Shown: piece by piece, positions 27,032-37,200 of the stretch
Position numbering within the stretch: the stretch's first letter is position 1
How the letters are laid out: each line of letters opens with the position of its first letter
Source of the DNA: Streptomyces cynarae
GTDB lineage: Bacteria > Actinomycetota > Actinomycetes > Streptomycetales > Streptomycetaceae
Assembly: GCF_025642135.1 (NCBI RefSeq)
Contig: NZ_CP106793.1
Location: forward strand, 5,858,001 to 5,922,000
Length of the DNA: 64,000 bases
Direction of reading: 5' to 3'
Position numbers and translations under genes: made by a program
Notes under the pieces: model-generated
Told to the model about the DNA's origin: nothing
Database searches by the model: none
What the model saw: the letters and a program-made list of their open reading frames with translations, nothing else

Positions 27032-28545
27032 TCCTCATACCGGATCTCGCCGACATCGAGGCGACCACCACCAGCAACGCCGAACGGCGGGTGGCCCGAC
27101 TGCTGCGTGCGGTCGACGGCCCCACCGACGCCGTCGCCTTCCACTCCGTGAAGCTGCGGAGTCACGCGGTCAAGCAGCAGGGGGAAGCGGACTTCGTCGT
27201 GCTCTGGAACGGCGTAGTCATCATCGTTGAGGTCAAGGGCGGGGGCGTCAGGAAGTACGACGGTGTCTGGTACTCCATCGACCGCCACGGTGACTGGAAG
27301 AAGTTGCGCGAGTCGCCGATGGACCAGGCGCAGTCGGCGATGTACGCGCTGCGCGACATCCTCCAGGAGGAAGGCGTCGGTTGGTTCGCGACCGAGGCCG
27401 TTGCCCTCACCCCCGACATAGACGCGCCTCCGGCAGCCGTCGAATGGAAGGGGAGCCACTGGTGGGCCAAGGAGCAGATGAGCATTGCCGCACTGACCGA
27501 AGCCTTCGAAAAGGTCGCTGGCGAAGCGAGGACCGCTCCCCACGGAATCAGAGTCGCCCGGTCCGAGACGCTCCGGGTGCGCCTCTTCGGTGAGTTCACC
27601 AGGATGCCCGTCATCGACGCGCAGCGGGGCGCCGTGCTGGAGGAGCAGAATCGAGCGACCGAGGGCCAGGCCAGGGTCTTGGCCGCGCTCTCCCGGAACC
27701 CAAGGATGCTCGTCTTCGGTGGCGCGGGCACCGGGAAGTCCCTGGTGCTGGCGGAGGGCGCGAAGCAGGAGGCGGGCGAAGGGAAGTCGGTTCTCATCAC
27801 CTTTCACTCGCCCGCCCTGGTCGACTTCTTCGGCCCGCGGATCGAGGGCAGAGACATCGATCTCCTTCCGTTCGCGGACCTGTCCGGTGACAAGCAGTAC
27901 GACGTCGTCTTCGTCGACGAGGCACAGGACCTCATGAACGCTGGCGGCATGGATGCCTTGGACGCCGTGATCCGCGGGGGTCGAGAAGGCGGCCGGTGGA
28001 GGATGTTCCTCGACCCCAACAACCAGGCACGCGTCGACGGCGAGTTCGACCCGGAGGTCTGCGAGTTGGTCCAGCAGGAGGCGCTTCAGTACGACCTGGA
28101 CCGGAACGTGCGCAACACCCGTGCGATCGTCCACGTCGTGCAGGAGTACCTCGGCGCCGACGTCGGGGACCCGGGCATCGTCCATGGCGACCGAGTGGAA
28201 TGGCGGTGGTCCGACGGGACGGCCGGTGTCTCCGCGGCCGAGACCGTGGCTCGCGACCTCGTCGCGAACGGGGCCCGCCGACAGGACATCTGGATCATCA
28301 GTGTGTCCGAGGACGCCGAGCCACGCAGGAGCGAGGCAGGCTTCCTCGTGACCAACCCCCGCTACGCCAAGGGGCTGGAGGCAGAGCACGTCATCGTCTG
28401 CGACCTGCCCCAGGAATACAACGACCGGGGACTCGCCGCTTTCTACGTGGCTGTCACGCGGGCGCGGGTCACGCTCCACGTGGTCGCGTCCAAGAACGAC
28501 AAGAAGCGGCTCCAGGATCTTCTTCGAAAGCAGGTTGGGAAGTGA
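27028..28545 (+). CDS. NERD nuclease fused to UvrD/DUF2075-like helicase
   Basis: 505 aa from ATG 27028, which overlaps the preceding TGA (ATGA). The N-terminal NERD domain has the full PD-(D/E)xK set: E19 (SNAERRVARLL), D55 (GEADFVVL), E68 and K70 (VIIVEVKGG). An SF1-type P-loop follows: GGAGTGKS at about 230-238, Walker B VVFVDEAQDL at about 293, and the C-terminal VAVTRARVTLHVV typical of UvrD-like helicases. NERD proteins are linked to DNA processing and occur in defence loci. Here it is translationally coupled both ways (the next gene's GTG overlaps its TGA), so it should be made in step with DrmA. Probably the nuclease of the system. Confidence 0.85.
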   Translation: MILIPDLADIEATTTSNAERRVARLLRAVDGPTDAVAFHSVKLRSHAVKQQGEADFVVLWNGVVIIVEVKGGGVRKYDGVWYSIDRHGDWKKLRESPMDQAQSAMYALRDILQEEGVGWFATEAVALTPDIDAPPAAVEWKGSHWWAKEQMSIAALTEAFEKVAGEARTAPHGIRVARSETLRVRLFGEFTRMPVIDAQRGAVLEEQNRATEGQARVLAALSRNPRMLVFGGAGTGKSLVLAEGAKQEAGEGKSVLITFHSPALVDFFGPRIEGRDIDLLPFADLSGDKQYDVVFVDEAQDLMNAGGMDALDAVIRGGREGGRWRMFLDPNNQARVDGEFDPEVCELVQQEALQYDLDRNVRNTRAIVHVVQEYLGADVGDPGIVHGDRVEWRWSDGTAGVSAAETVARDLVANGARRQDIWIISVSEDAEPRRSEAGFLVTNPRYAKGLEAEHVIVCDLPQEYNDRGLAAFYVAVTRARVTLHVVASKNDKKRLQDLLRKQVGK

Positions 28546-31500
28546 ACCTCACAGCAGCCCAGAAGGAGGCCCTTCACCATCTCCGAGCCTCCTACGTGGG
28601 GCCCGAGGCCGGAGACGAGGAGGTCACGGCGAACCTGCCTCACCGGCAGTACGCCGTCGGCATGCTGTTCCCGGTCGAAGCCGAGGCACGAGGCTCTCAC
28701 GGCGACGGGAACACGGACGAAGAGGTATCGGCGGATGTCCCCGACGGCGATGTCGAGGAGAGCGGGGCCGGTGTCCCTCTGGCCGAGGACTGGAAGCCCT
28801 CGTCCGTCGCGCTCTCCTTCGTCACCGACGGCGACTCCGTCGACGTCGACTTCTCGTGCGGTACGTACGCCGCTGTCGGGGGAGACGGGCCGCCCAGGTG
28901 GCGGCGTACCCCGTTCTCCGTCGACGGCCTCGACCTCCGGCGGGGCAAGGGGCCCGAGCGCCTTTCCGTGGGTGGTGTCTCGGTCGAGATCGGCTCGCGG
29001 TGGCGTGACTTCCAAGGCGACTCGTTGGTCACCGTCCACGTACGGGTCCTGACCGAATCCACGGGCGACGACCGACACGACATCCCTCGGACGCTGTTCC
29101 AGGTCCACCTGGCCGCCGCTCCCTCCGCCGGGGCGGAGATCCGGGAGTACGACACGACGCGCTCGATCGACACCGACCCGGAAGCCGCCGAGCTGCGCCT
29201 GCGATATCGCAACCGAAAGGTCTACGCGGTCGGACACGGAATGGCCGCGGACTGGGAGTTCGCGGAGGGCCGTTGTGCCAAGGTCTTCCTCGAGCCCGTG
29301 CCGGCCTTCGTGGTGCCCGCCGTCGAGACCACGGGGTTCGAGGAAGGGACGGCCGAGGCCGAGGCCTTGGAGCTGGGGCATCTCCAGCAGATCGACAAGG
29401 ATCCCGAAGCGGTCCTTCGATCGTTGGACGCCTTCCTTGAGGCGTTCGCCGGCTGGGCCTCCCGACAGATGGAACGGGCTGAGGCATTCAGCGACGACAG
29501 GGCCGTGGCCGTCCGCATCGCCGGGCGTTCGCAGGACGCCGTCGACAGGATGAGGGAAGGCATAGACCTCCTCCGGGCGCCGGGACGACAGGACCTTCGA
29601 ACGGCCTTCTCACTCGGCATGGCCGCCATGCGCCTTCAGATGCGGCAGGCGTCCATCAACCGCGGGAAGCCGGAGGAGCAGGAGTCGGAGCCGCGGTGGC
29701 GCCCCTTCCAGCTCGGTTTCCTGCTCGTGTCGCTGGCCTCCACCGTCGATGAAGGGCACAAGGACCGGGACCTCGTCGACCTCATCTGGTTCCCGACCGG
29801 TGGCGGCAAGACCGAGGCATACCTGGGTCTCGCCGCGATCGAGGTGTTTCGCCGACGGCTCGCTCACGGCACGGCCGGCGGGGGAACCGCCGTCATCACT
29901 CGCTACACCCTGCGGCTCCTGACCTCTCAACAGTTCCAACGGGCCGCGGCACTGGTCTGCGCGATGGAGCGGCTGCGGGCCACGGACGACCGGGCGAAGG
30001 GCATGGCGCCGTTCTCGATCGGTCTGTGGGTGGGCAACGACGTCACCCCCGGCACGCGAGCAGAGGCGCGTGAAGCACTCAAGCGGCTTCAGAAGGCCGC
30101 GCGCCCGGAAGAGGCGAACGAATTCCAGGTCGAGAGTTGCCCATGGTGTCTGACGCCCTTGGTGCCGAGCCTCAGGAGCGACAAGCCAGAGGACTACGGC
30201 ATGCGCTTGGACGGCGTGGACGTCGTGCTCCACTGTGTCGACGCGTCGTGCGACTTCGCCGGCGAGCTTCCGCTCGCTGTCGTCGACGAGGTGCTGTACA
30301 AGGAACCACCCACCATCCTCCTGGCCACCGTCGACAAGTTCGCGCGTCTGCAGTTCAAGCCGGAAGCGGGCAGGCTGCTCGGTCTCGGGACCACCTTCAG
30401 GCAACCATCCATGATCATCCAGGACGAGCTGCACCTGCTCTCGGGGCCGCTCGGAACCACCGTCGCCGTCTTCGACGCGGTGATCCAGCTCCTGCTGAGC
30501 CGGTCGGGCTCCAGTCCCAAGATCGTGGCTTCGACGGCCACCATCCGCGCGTCCGAGGAGCAGGTGGAGGGACTGTACGGGCGTGAGGTCGCCCTGTATC
30601 CGCCCTCGGGACTCGACGACGACCGGACCTTCTTCTCCCGCCCGGTGGAGAGCGGAGAAGGACGTCTCTACGTCGGCCTGATGCCACAGTCGGTCTCGCA
30701 ACCGTCGGCCGTCATCGCAGCCGTCACCCCCATGGTGGAGATGCCGGAGGCGCTCGCCGCCCGCGCCCCGTCCGCCGCGTCACGGGACGCGTACTGGACG
30801 CTGGTCATGTACCACAACAGTCTTCGTGAGCTCGGACGTACCGGGACGCTGGTCGTCGACGACGTCAACGGTCGTCTGGAGCCCCGAGCCGAGAGGCTCG
30901 GCTTCCCGCTGCGGCCCGTCAGGGCGGGGAAGGTCCTGGAACTGACGAGCCGTCGCGGAGCCGAGGAGCTGCCGAACGATCTCCGCGCGCTCAGGGTCAG
31001 AGCCGACGAGTCGTCGGAGGCTGTCGACGTGGTCCTTTCGTCGAACATGCTCTCCGTGGGCATCGACATCCCGCGGCTCGCGCTGATGCTCATGGTGGGG
31101 CAGCCGAAGACCACGGCCGAGTACATCCAGGCCACGAGCCGCGTCGGACGTGGAGACACGAAGGGCGTCGTCGTCACGCTGTTCCGGTCGGGAAGGGCCC
31201 GCGATCGGTCGCACTTCGAGACCTTCCGTGGCTACCACGAGGCCCTCTACCGGAGCGTGGAGCCCACGAGTGTCACACCGTGGTCGTTGGCCTCGCGCGA
31301 GCGATCGCTCGCCGGCGCGCTCGTGGCACTGCTGCGGCAGTCGTTTACCGCTTTCGCCCCGAACGAAGCGGCGGGTCGGTTCGACCTCGGGGACGACAGG
31401 ATCCGCGAAGCGGTCGATCGACTTGTGGAACGGTTCCTCGGCTACGTGACGCGCGCCGACGGCCTCGAAGCCCCGGAAACACGCTCCGCGGTATGGAGCC

Positions 31501-31721
31501 TCCTGAGGGACTGGGACCGACGGGCAGGTCAGGCACGGGAGTCGGGCGAGTCTCTGTACTACCAGCGGACGAAGAAAGACCAGGCAGCGTTGTTGAAGAA
31601 GTTCGGCCAACCCGGCGAGGGGTGGCTCGTCGCAGACTCGATGAGGTCCGTGGAGCCCAACGTGGCGGTCGAGGTCCAGGAACCGCAGGAGGAGGTGCAC
31701 CATGGAGAAGATCAGGCATGA
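28542..31721 (+). CDS. drmA: DrmA-like SF2 helicase (DISARM core)
   Basis: 1059 aa; GTG 28542 overlaps the NERD stop (GTGA). The helicase core begins at about 415 with WFPTGGGKTEAYLGL, then a CPWC ... HCVDASC zinc-like insert (about 532-570), Walker B variant DELH (IIQDELHLLSGP, about 625), ASTATI (about 663) and motif VI YIQATSRVGRGD (about 860). This order, with the DELH box and the Cys insert, is that of DrmA, the DISARM helicase that loads on incoming DNA with DrmB. The first 400 residues are variable and acidic. The end overlaps drmB by 20 bases. Confidence 0.85.
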   Translation: MNLTAAQKEALHHLRASYVGPEAGDEEVTANLPHRQYAVGMLFPVEAEARGSHGDGNTDEEVSADVPDGDVEESGAGVPLAEDWKPSSVALSFVTDGDSVDVDFSCGTYAAVGGDGPPRWRRTPFSVDGLDLRRGKGPERLSVGGVSVEIGSRWRDFQGDSLVTVHVRVLTESTGDDRHDIPRTLFQVHLAAAPSAGAEIREYDTTRSIDTDPEAAELRLRYRNRKVYAVGHGMAADWEFAEGRCAKVFLEPVPAFVVPAVETTGFEEGTAEAEALELGHLQQIDKDPEAVLRSLDAFLEAFAGWASRQMERAEAFSDDRAVAVRIAGRSQDAVDRMREGIDLLRAPGRQDLRTAFSLGMAAMRLQMRQASINRGKPEEQESEPRWRPFQLGFLLVSLASTVDEGHKDRDLVDLIWFPTGGGKTEAYLGLAAIEVFRRRLAHGTAGGGTAVITRYTLRLLTSQQFQRAAALVCAMERLRATDDRAKGMAPFSIGLWVGNDVTPGTRAEAREALKRLQKAARPEEANEFQVESCPWCLTPLVPSLRSDKPEDYGMRLDGVDVVLHCVDASCDFAGELPLAVVDEVLYKEPPTILLATVDKFARLQFKPEAGRLLGLGTTFRQPSMIIQDELHLLSGPLGTTVAVFDAVIQLLLSRSGSSPKIVASTATIRASEEQVEGLYGREVALYPPSGLDDDRTFFSRPVESGEGRLYVGLMPQSVSQPSAVIAAVTPMVEMPEALAARAPSAASRDAYWTLVMYHNSLRELGRTGTLVVDDVNGRLEPRAERLGFPLRPVRAGKVLELTSRRGAEELPNDLRALRVRADESSEAVDVVLSSNMLSVGIDIPRLALMLMVGQPKTTAEYIQATSRVGRGDTKGVVVTLFRSGRARDRSHFETFRGYHEALYRSVEPTSVTPWSLASRERSLAGALVALLRQSFTAFAPNEAAGRFDLGDDRIREAVDRLVERFLGYVTRADGLEAPETRSAVWSLLRDWDRRAGQARESGESLYYQRTKKDQAALLKKFGQPGEGWLVADSMRSVEPNVAVEVQEPQEEVHHGEDQA

Positions 31722-33504
31722 CCTGCGCCTCTCCGAGACGATCTCACCGTTCGGTGTGGGAGCGATCGTCGACGTGCGAGGCGAGTCGCTCATGGCGCCG
31801 GACACGTCCTGGTGGGACAAGAAGTTCGCCCATGAGATCAGCTGTGAGCGTCTGATGGCCCGCCTCGGTGCCGGGGTCCTGAGACAACCGCCGGCGCACG
31901 CGGACCGGGCCGCAAAGGAAACCCCTGCGCTGCCGTACTGGCGCTTTCCCGCTTGGCGGTTCTGCGAGCGTTGCGACAAGCTCTCGAAGCTGACCGGTAG
32001 GAAGAAAGGCAAGTGGAGCAACACCTGCGACTGCGGCGGCGCGCTCGTACCGATGCGATATGTCGCCGTCTGTGAAAAGGGCAGCCACATTCAGGACATC
32101 AACTGGTTCCAGTGGGCGCACCGTGGGCGCGCGGCGAGCCTGAATGAAGGGGTCCGCTTCTGCCGTGACTACAAGGCACTCAGGTTTCACAAGCTGGCCA
32201 CCCGCGGCGAAGGCCTCGCGGCACTGGTGGTGAAGTGCTACGGGTGCAAGAACGAGCGCAAGCTCGCGGAACTTGTGACGAAGGGGACCCTGCACCAGGA
32301 CGGGATCCGTTGCGCGGGACGGCAGCCCTGGGAGCCTGAGACCTCCGTCAAGAAGCCCTGCCCGTACGAGTTGGTCGCCGTGCAGCGCGGTGCCACGGGC
32401 AACTACATCGCCGAGAGGATCTCGGCTCTCGACATACCGGAGGAGCGCCCGCAGTCCGCGGAGATGGCCGACAAGATCCGTGGGCACATGCTCTTCGGGA
32501 AAGTCGTGACCGACAACGGCGGCCCCCAGTCGGAAGTGTTGGCGCGGTTGATCGCCGACGATCTCGGGGTGACGGCGGAAACCGTCCTCGGTGTCGCGGC
32601 GGGGGAGGAAAGTCCCGCGGGTGAGCTGCTGCTCGACTTGAAGGACGGTGAGTGGTCGGCGTTCCTGAAGAAGCTCGACGAAGGGCGCGACCGCACGGGA
32701 AGCGACTTCGTCGTCGACGGGAGAAGACTCGAAGGGCTCGCGGGACCGCGGAGCCTCCTCGCCAAGATCAGCGGCATCGGACAGGTACGCCGGGTACGGG
32801 AGGTCCGTGCCCTGCGGGGGTTCCGACGCTACGACGCGGAAGCGACGCTGATCAATGCCGATCTGGGGTCGGACCGGTCGTATCGACCCACCTACCCGGC
32901 GATTGAACTGTTCGGGGAAGGAATCTTCCTGCAGTTCGACGAGGCGAAGCTCACCGCATGGGAGGCACAGCCGGAGGTGCAGGCACGCGCCGGCATCCTC
33001 AAGAAGAGGAGGGCGGACTCTCCCTGGGCCAGCCGCCTCGACGTGCCGGAACCCAGGTACATCGCCCTGCACACGCTGGCGCACCTGCTCATCCGGCGGT
33101 TGGCGTTCGCCAGCGGTTACGCGTCTGCCTCGCTGCAGGAAAGGATCTACGCGAACTCCGACCGGACGGACAAGACCGCCGGGATCCTGATCTATACCGC
33201 AGCGGGGGACGCCCAGGGGACTCTGGGTGGTCTCGTCAGGCTCGGGGATCCCAAGAAGCTGATCTCACTCCTGGTGGCAGCCCTGGACGACGCGGACTTC
33301 TGCTCCAACGACCCGGTCTGCATCGAAAGCGACCGTCAGGGAGCCTCACAGTTGAACCTCTCGGCCTGCCACGGGTGTTCCCTGGTGAGTGAGACTTCCT
33401 GCGAGACCGGAAACCGGCTGCTGGATCGACAGCTGGTCCTGGGCGGAAGCGACGTGAGAGGACTGTTGGATGACGTTCTGACTGACGTCCGACGGCCCAG
33501 GTGA
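31702..33504 (+). CDS. drmB: DrmB-like DUF1998 protein (DISARM core)
   Basis: 600 aa; ATG 31702 with GAGGAGG seven bases upstream, inside the 3' end of drmA. It starts MEKIRHDLRLSETISPFGVGAIVD, typical of DrmB. It carries a Cys cluster (FCERCDKL ... CDCGG) near 97-115, C...CYGCK later, and a C-terminal DUF1998 region: HTLAHLLIRRLAFASGY, then CSNDPVCIE and LSACHGCSLVSETSCE, probably Zn or Fe-S binding. DrmB forms a DNA-gating complex with DrmA. It is the last gene of the operon; a terminator follows 13 bases later, and no drmC follows. Confidence 0.85.
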   Translation: MEKIRHDLRLSETISPFGVGAIVDVRGESLMAPDTSWWDKKFAHEISCERLMARLGAGVLRQPPAHADRAAKETPALPYWRFPAWRFCERCDKLSKLTGRKKGKWSNTCDCGGALVPMRYVAVCEKGSHIQDINWFQWAHRGRAASLNEGVRFCRDYKALRFHKLATRGEGLAALVVKCYGCKNERKLAELVTKGTLHQDGIRCAGRQPWEPETSVKKPCPYELVAVQRGATGNYIAERISALDIPEERPQSAEMADKIRGHMLFGKVVTDNGGPQSEVLARLIADDLGVTAETVLGVAAGEESPAGELLLDLKDGEWSAFLKKLDEGRDRTGSDFVVDGRRLEGLAGPRSLLAKISGIGQVRRVREVRALRGFRRYDAEATLINADLGSDRSYRPTYPAIELFGEGIFLQFDEAKLTAWEAQPEVQARAGILKKRRADSPWASRLDVPEPRYIALHTLAHLLIRRLAFASGYASASLQERIYANSDRTDKTAGILIYTAAGDAQGTLGGLVRLGDPKKLISLLVAALDDADFCSNDPVCIESDRQGASQLNLSACHGCSLVSETSCETGNRLLDRQLVLGGSDVRGLLDDVLTDVRRPR

Positions 33505-33517
33505 CGACCTTCAGCAT

Positions 33518-33552
33518 TCTGCGGCCCCGTGGCACGTGCTTGGGGCCGCAGA
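33518..33552 (+). terminator. terminator of the DrmAB operon
   Basis: 11-bp perfect arms TCTGCGGCCCC (33518-33528) and GGGGCCGCAGA (33542-33552). It separates this operon from the Hma-like one. Confidence 0.8.
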
Positions 33553-34243
33553 GCGGCCAGCCTCGGACGCTGTCGGGCGAGGTCCGTAGCCGTCGCTGCT
33601 CTCTCAGACTCTGAGGTGCTGATCAGTCTGCCTGCGGAAACCCCATGGTTCTCGTCGGCCGACGGGCTCGGCTGCGGTGCACTCGCAACAGTTCCGGAGG
33701 GCGATTGTTTCCTCAGTATCTGTGCTGGTCAGAGCTGTTCATAGTTCGCCATGACCTGCTCCCGTCCACGGATGGTCCACGGGCGACCGAGGGTGGTCAG
33801 CGCCAGCTACTGGGGTTCCAGGTTCGACGGTGTCGGCCAGTCCAAGCCGACACCGGGAGGGCTGGCGGCACACGTTTACAGACCCGCAGGTGCAGTCGTT
33901 GTCGCCGCGCTCTATCCGTGCTGACGAGTGCTCACAGGTGCAGGTCTGTCGCCCTCGTGATGCTGCTTCGTGTAGATTACACTTTGATCACACCATCACC
34001 ACATGACCTCCGCGGTGTGCATGATGATCCACATAACCGCTCACCAGCGATGTTCGTCGCCGCGGGGTACGTCGGCGACATGCTCAAGGGCGGCGGTCCA
34101 GAGGTCTGTGGTCACCAACTCTCCCAAGAACACGTACAGTTCCGTACGATTTTCTGTGGTGTTCAGGGGGTAGTGGGCGCCGCGAGGGACTTCTAGCAGG
34201 TGTGTTGTCGGGTGGGGATCGTCAGTCGCGAGCGGGGTTAGAT
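33553..34243. other. non-coding gap and promoter region of the Hma-like operon
   Basis: A 183-codon plus frame spans 33645-34196 but has unusual composition (Cys/Arg rich) and no ribosome site. No repeat was seen. The part near 33960-34060 is more AT-rich (gtagattacactttgatcac) and could contain the promoter. Confidence 0.4.
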
Positions 34244-37200
34244 ATGAGCGGGACGGACTCGAACGATCTACCGTCCCCTGGTAGCCAACTCTTCATCGAC
34301 GGCGGGATGGCTACCGTCGTCGCGGCTACCGGCGCTGGCGATGGAGTCGACCTCGTCGTGCGCCGCAGTGACGGGACGCTCACTGACGTTGCTCTGAGCC
34401 TCGCTGAGTTGCATGCGGCTGTTGTGCCTGTCAACGACGCCGGTGGTGATCCTGCCCGGGCGCTCGCCGCACTGTGGGGGCGGTGGATGCAGTATGCCGT
34501 CCCCCGCATCCGGTCCGCTGTCCTCGCCACACGCCCGCTGCGGCCTTACGCGCACCAGGACGAGGCGGTGTTCAGCCACATGTTGGCCCAGCCACGCCTG
34601 CGGTTCCTGCTCGCCGACGAACCGGGCACTGGCAAGACGATCATGACGGGTATGTACATCGCCGAGGGCACGCGGCGAGGTTTGATACCCGGCAGGACGG
34701 TGATCATCGTGCCAGCGCACCTCGTGGAGAAGTGGAAGCGGGACTTGCTTCGCTACTTCGCGATCGAGGCGGCTACAGTCACCCCTGACGTCGCCCGGGA
34801 CCCCCGTGACCTCGATCCGCGCGTCAGCGTGTGGGTTGTGAGCGTGGACCTGTACACCTACAACCCAGACGTTAGGCGCAAGATCTCCGGGGCCCGGGCA
34901 TCGTGGTCACTTACGGTCTTCGATGAGGCGCACCGGCTGACGCCTACGTCCCAGTACCTCGGCGCCGCGCGGGAGGTGGCGAACCGCACCCACCACTTGC
35001 TGCTGCTCACCGCCACGCCGCACCGCGGTAAGGAGCACTACTTCCGTGGCCTGCTCAGTCTTCTTGACCCCACGCTGTACCCCTGGGACCCGCGGCAGAC
35101 CGAGTACGACAATGCGCTGAGGCCCTCGACTCTGACCTTTCTGCGGAGGATGAAGGAGGAGCTGAAAGACTTCGACGGCAACGATCTCTTTCCGCCTCGG
35201 TATGCCAAGACCGTGTCCGTTGACCTTAGCGGCTCCGAACTCGCGGCCTACACCGCGGTGATGGACTACGTCGACACGTACTACGGAGAGAACGCAACCC
35301 TAGCCCGCTCTATATATGGCAAGCGGGCCGCCTCTGCACTGGTGGCTGCCGCCGCCACGATCACGCGACGGCATGAGGCCCTGAAGGGGCCGGCGGCCAG
35401 CCGGGTCGACGGCCCCACACCTGACGAGTTCACTCAGAGCGACGGGTCGGTCAACCTCGCCGTCGAGGACGACGAGGCGTGGGAACGCGCCGAGGGCATC
35501 GTCGTCAACGCCCGCAGCCGCAGCAAGAGCGAAGAGCTCACGGCGATCGACGAGGTCATCGCGGCCATACGACTGGCCACGACCGCTGGCCCGTCCGCGA
35601 AGTGGCTACGCACCCAGAAACTTCTCACCCACCACGGCATCGCACCGGGCCAGGGCCAGCTGCTCATCTTTACCGAGTTTGCCGACACTGCCCGCTGGCT
35701 TGCTAGTCAGTTCACCCGCGCCGGGTACAGCGTCGAGACCCTTGAGGGTGCAGTCAAGCACCATGAGCGCGACCAGCTCCAGCAGCGGTTTCTCGCCGGG
35801 GAGTTCCAGGTCCTCGTCTCCACCGACGCCGGCGGCGAGGGCATCGACCTGCAGTCCGCCCACGTCATGATTAACTGGGACATTCCGTGGTCCCTGGTTC
35901 GCCTCGAACAGCGCATGGGTCGATTGCACCGTATCGGTCAGACCAAGCCGGTGCACATCTACCACCTCGTTGCGCCCGATACCCGTGAGGGCCGGGTCCA
36001 GGAGGTCATGCTCGGTAACCTGGAGGCCGCCGGCGAGGCGCTCGACGGACGGATCTTCGACCTGCTCGACGCGACCGCCGCCCGTGCTGGCTTCGACTAC
36101 ACCCGTGCGCTCATCGATGCTCAAGCCGGTCAGGCCGTCACGGTTCCCGGTACAGCCGAGTTGTTATCCAAGGCACGGGAGTTGGTCACCGACGAGGACC
36201 GGCTCCACACCCCCGCCAACACCGAGGCCGCGCTCGATCGGTTCCGTAGCGACCGCCTGGAAGCGATCAACCCGGTCATCGTCGATGGCTTCGTCGACCA
36301 GCTCGCCCGTGCAGAGCAGTGGCGTCTCGGCCCGGGGCCGGCCAAGGGCATCCGCCGCGTCACCTCGGCCCGGCTGCTGCCGCCGACACTCGGCGGTGCG
36401 CACGAGGCGCTCGTTGCTGCTGACGGTGCCTCTGTCCGGCAGGCGATCAACGACGGCTCTCAGGGGCTGGATGACGTCGTTGTGCTTGGGCCTACCGAGG
36501 AGTCGTTCGCCGAACTGACTGACCTCGCCCTGCGCACTGGCGAGAGCGAGCTCATTCGGGGCACGGTCCTCAGCGACCCCGCGTCGCTGACGAATTACAC
36601 CGTCCTGGTCTACGACGCCGAGGTCGAAGTACATGACGGCATCCGCCGGCAGCGGCGCAAGTCTCCGGTCCTCATTCGGTACTCCGGCGCCGGGGCATTC
36701 GAGAGCGCCTGGGAGTCCCTCATGTTGCTCAGGCCCACCGGTTCCAGCCATGTCCCGCCGCCCCTATCTCCGGCGCTGCGGCACGACAGTGCACTGGAAG
36801 CCCGGGCGGCGCTTACGCGGGAGGTCGCCCGCGCCCGCGCGGAGCGGGAGGCGTGGGTCGACAAGGCGCGCCAGCAGCTTGACCAGGTCGAGTACCGATA
36901 TATGGACGAGCTCGAGGAGCTGCCAGCCACCGAACGGCGTGAGCGGATGTCCCGCTTCGAGGAGCTTAAGCGCCACCGTCTCGCCCAGCTTGAAGACATC
37001 AGCAAGGTCGGGCAGAGCGCTCCCCGCTTGGTCGGTTGGGCCCACGTTGTCGGTGAGGCCCTCGTCGACCAGCTTGGCTACGACCCCGACAGCGAAGCAG
37101 TCGCGGTGGCCACGGTCCTGGCCGAGCTTGACCGGCTCGGTTTCGACGTGGACGACCGCCAGTCCGCTGGTGTCGGCTACGACCTGCTTGCCCGGCACCG

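Noticed and set aside
26878..28479. 533-codon minus-strand frame over the NERD gene
   Set aside because: Shadow of motif-bearing genes on the plus strand; no motifs of its own.
30780..32090. 436-codon minus-strand frame over drmA/drmB
   Set aside because: Shadow of drmA and drmB; no ribosome site or motifs.
33645..34196. 183-codon plus frame between the two defence operons
   Set aside because: Cys/Arg-rich, no ribosome site, not protein-like; treated as non-coding.
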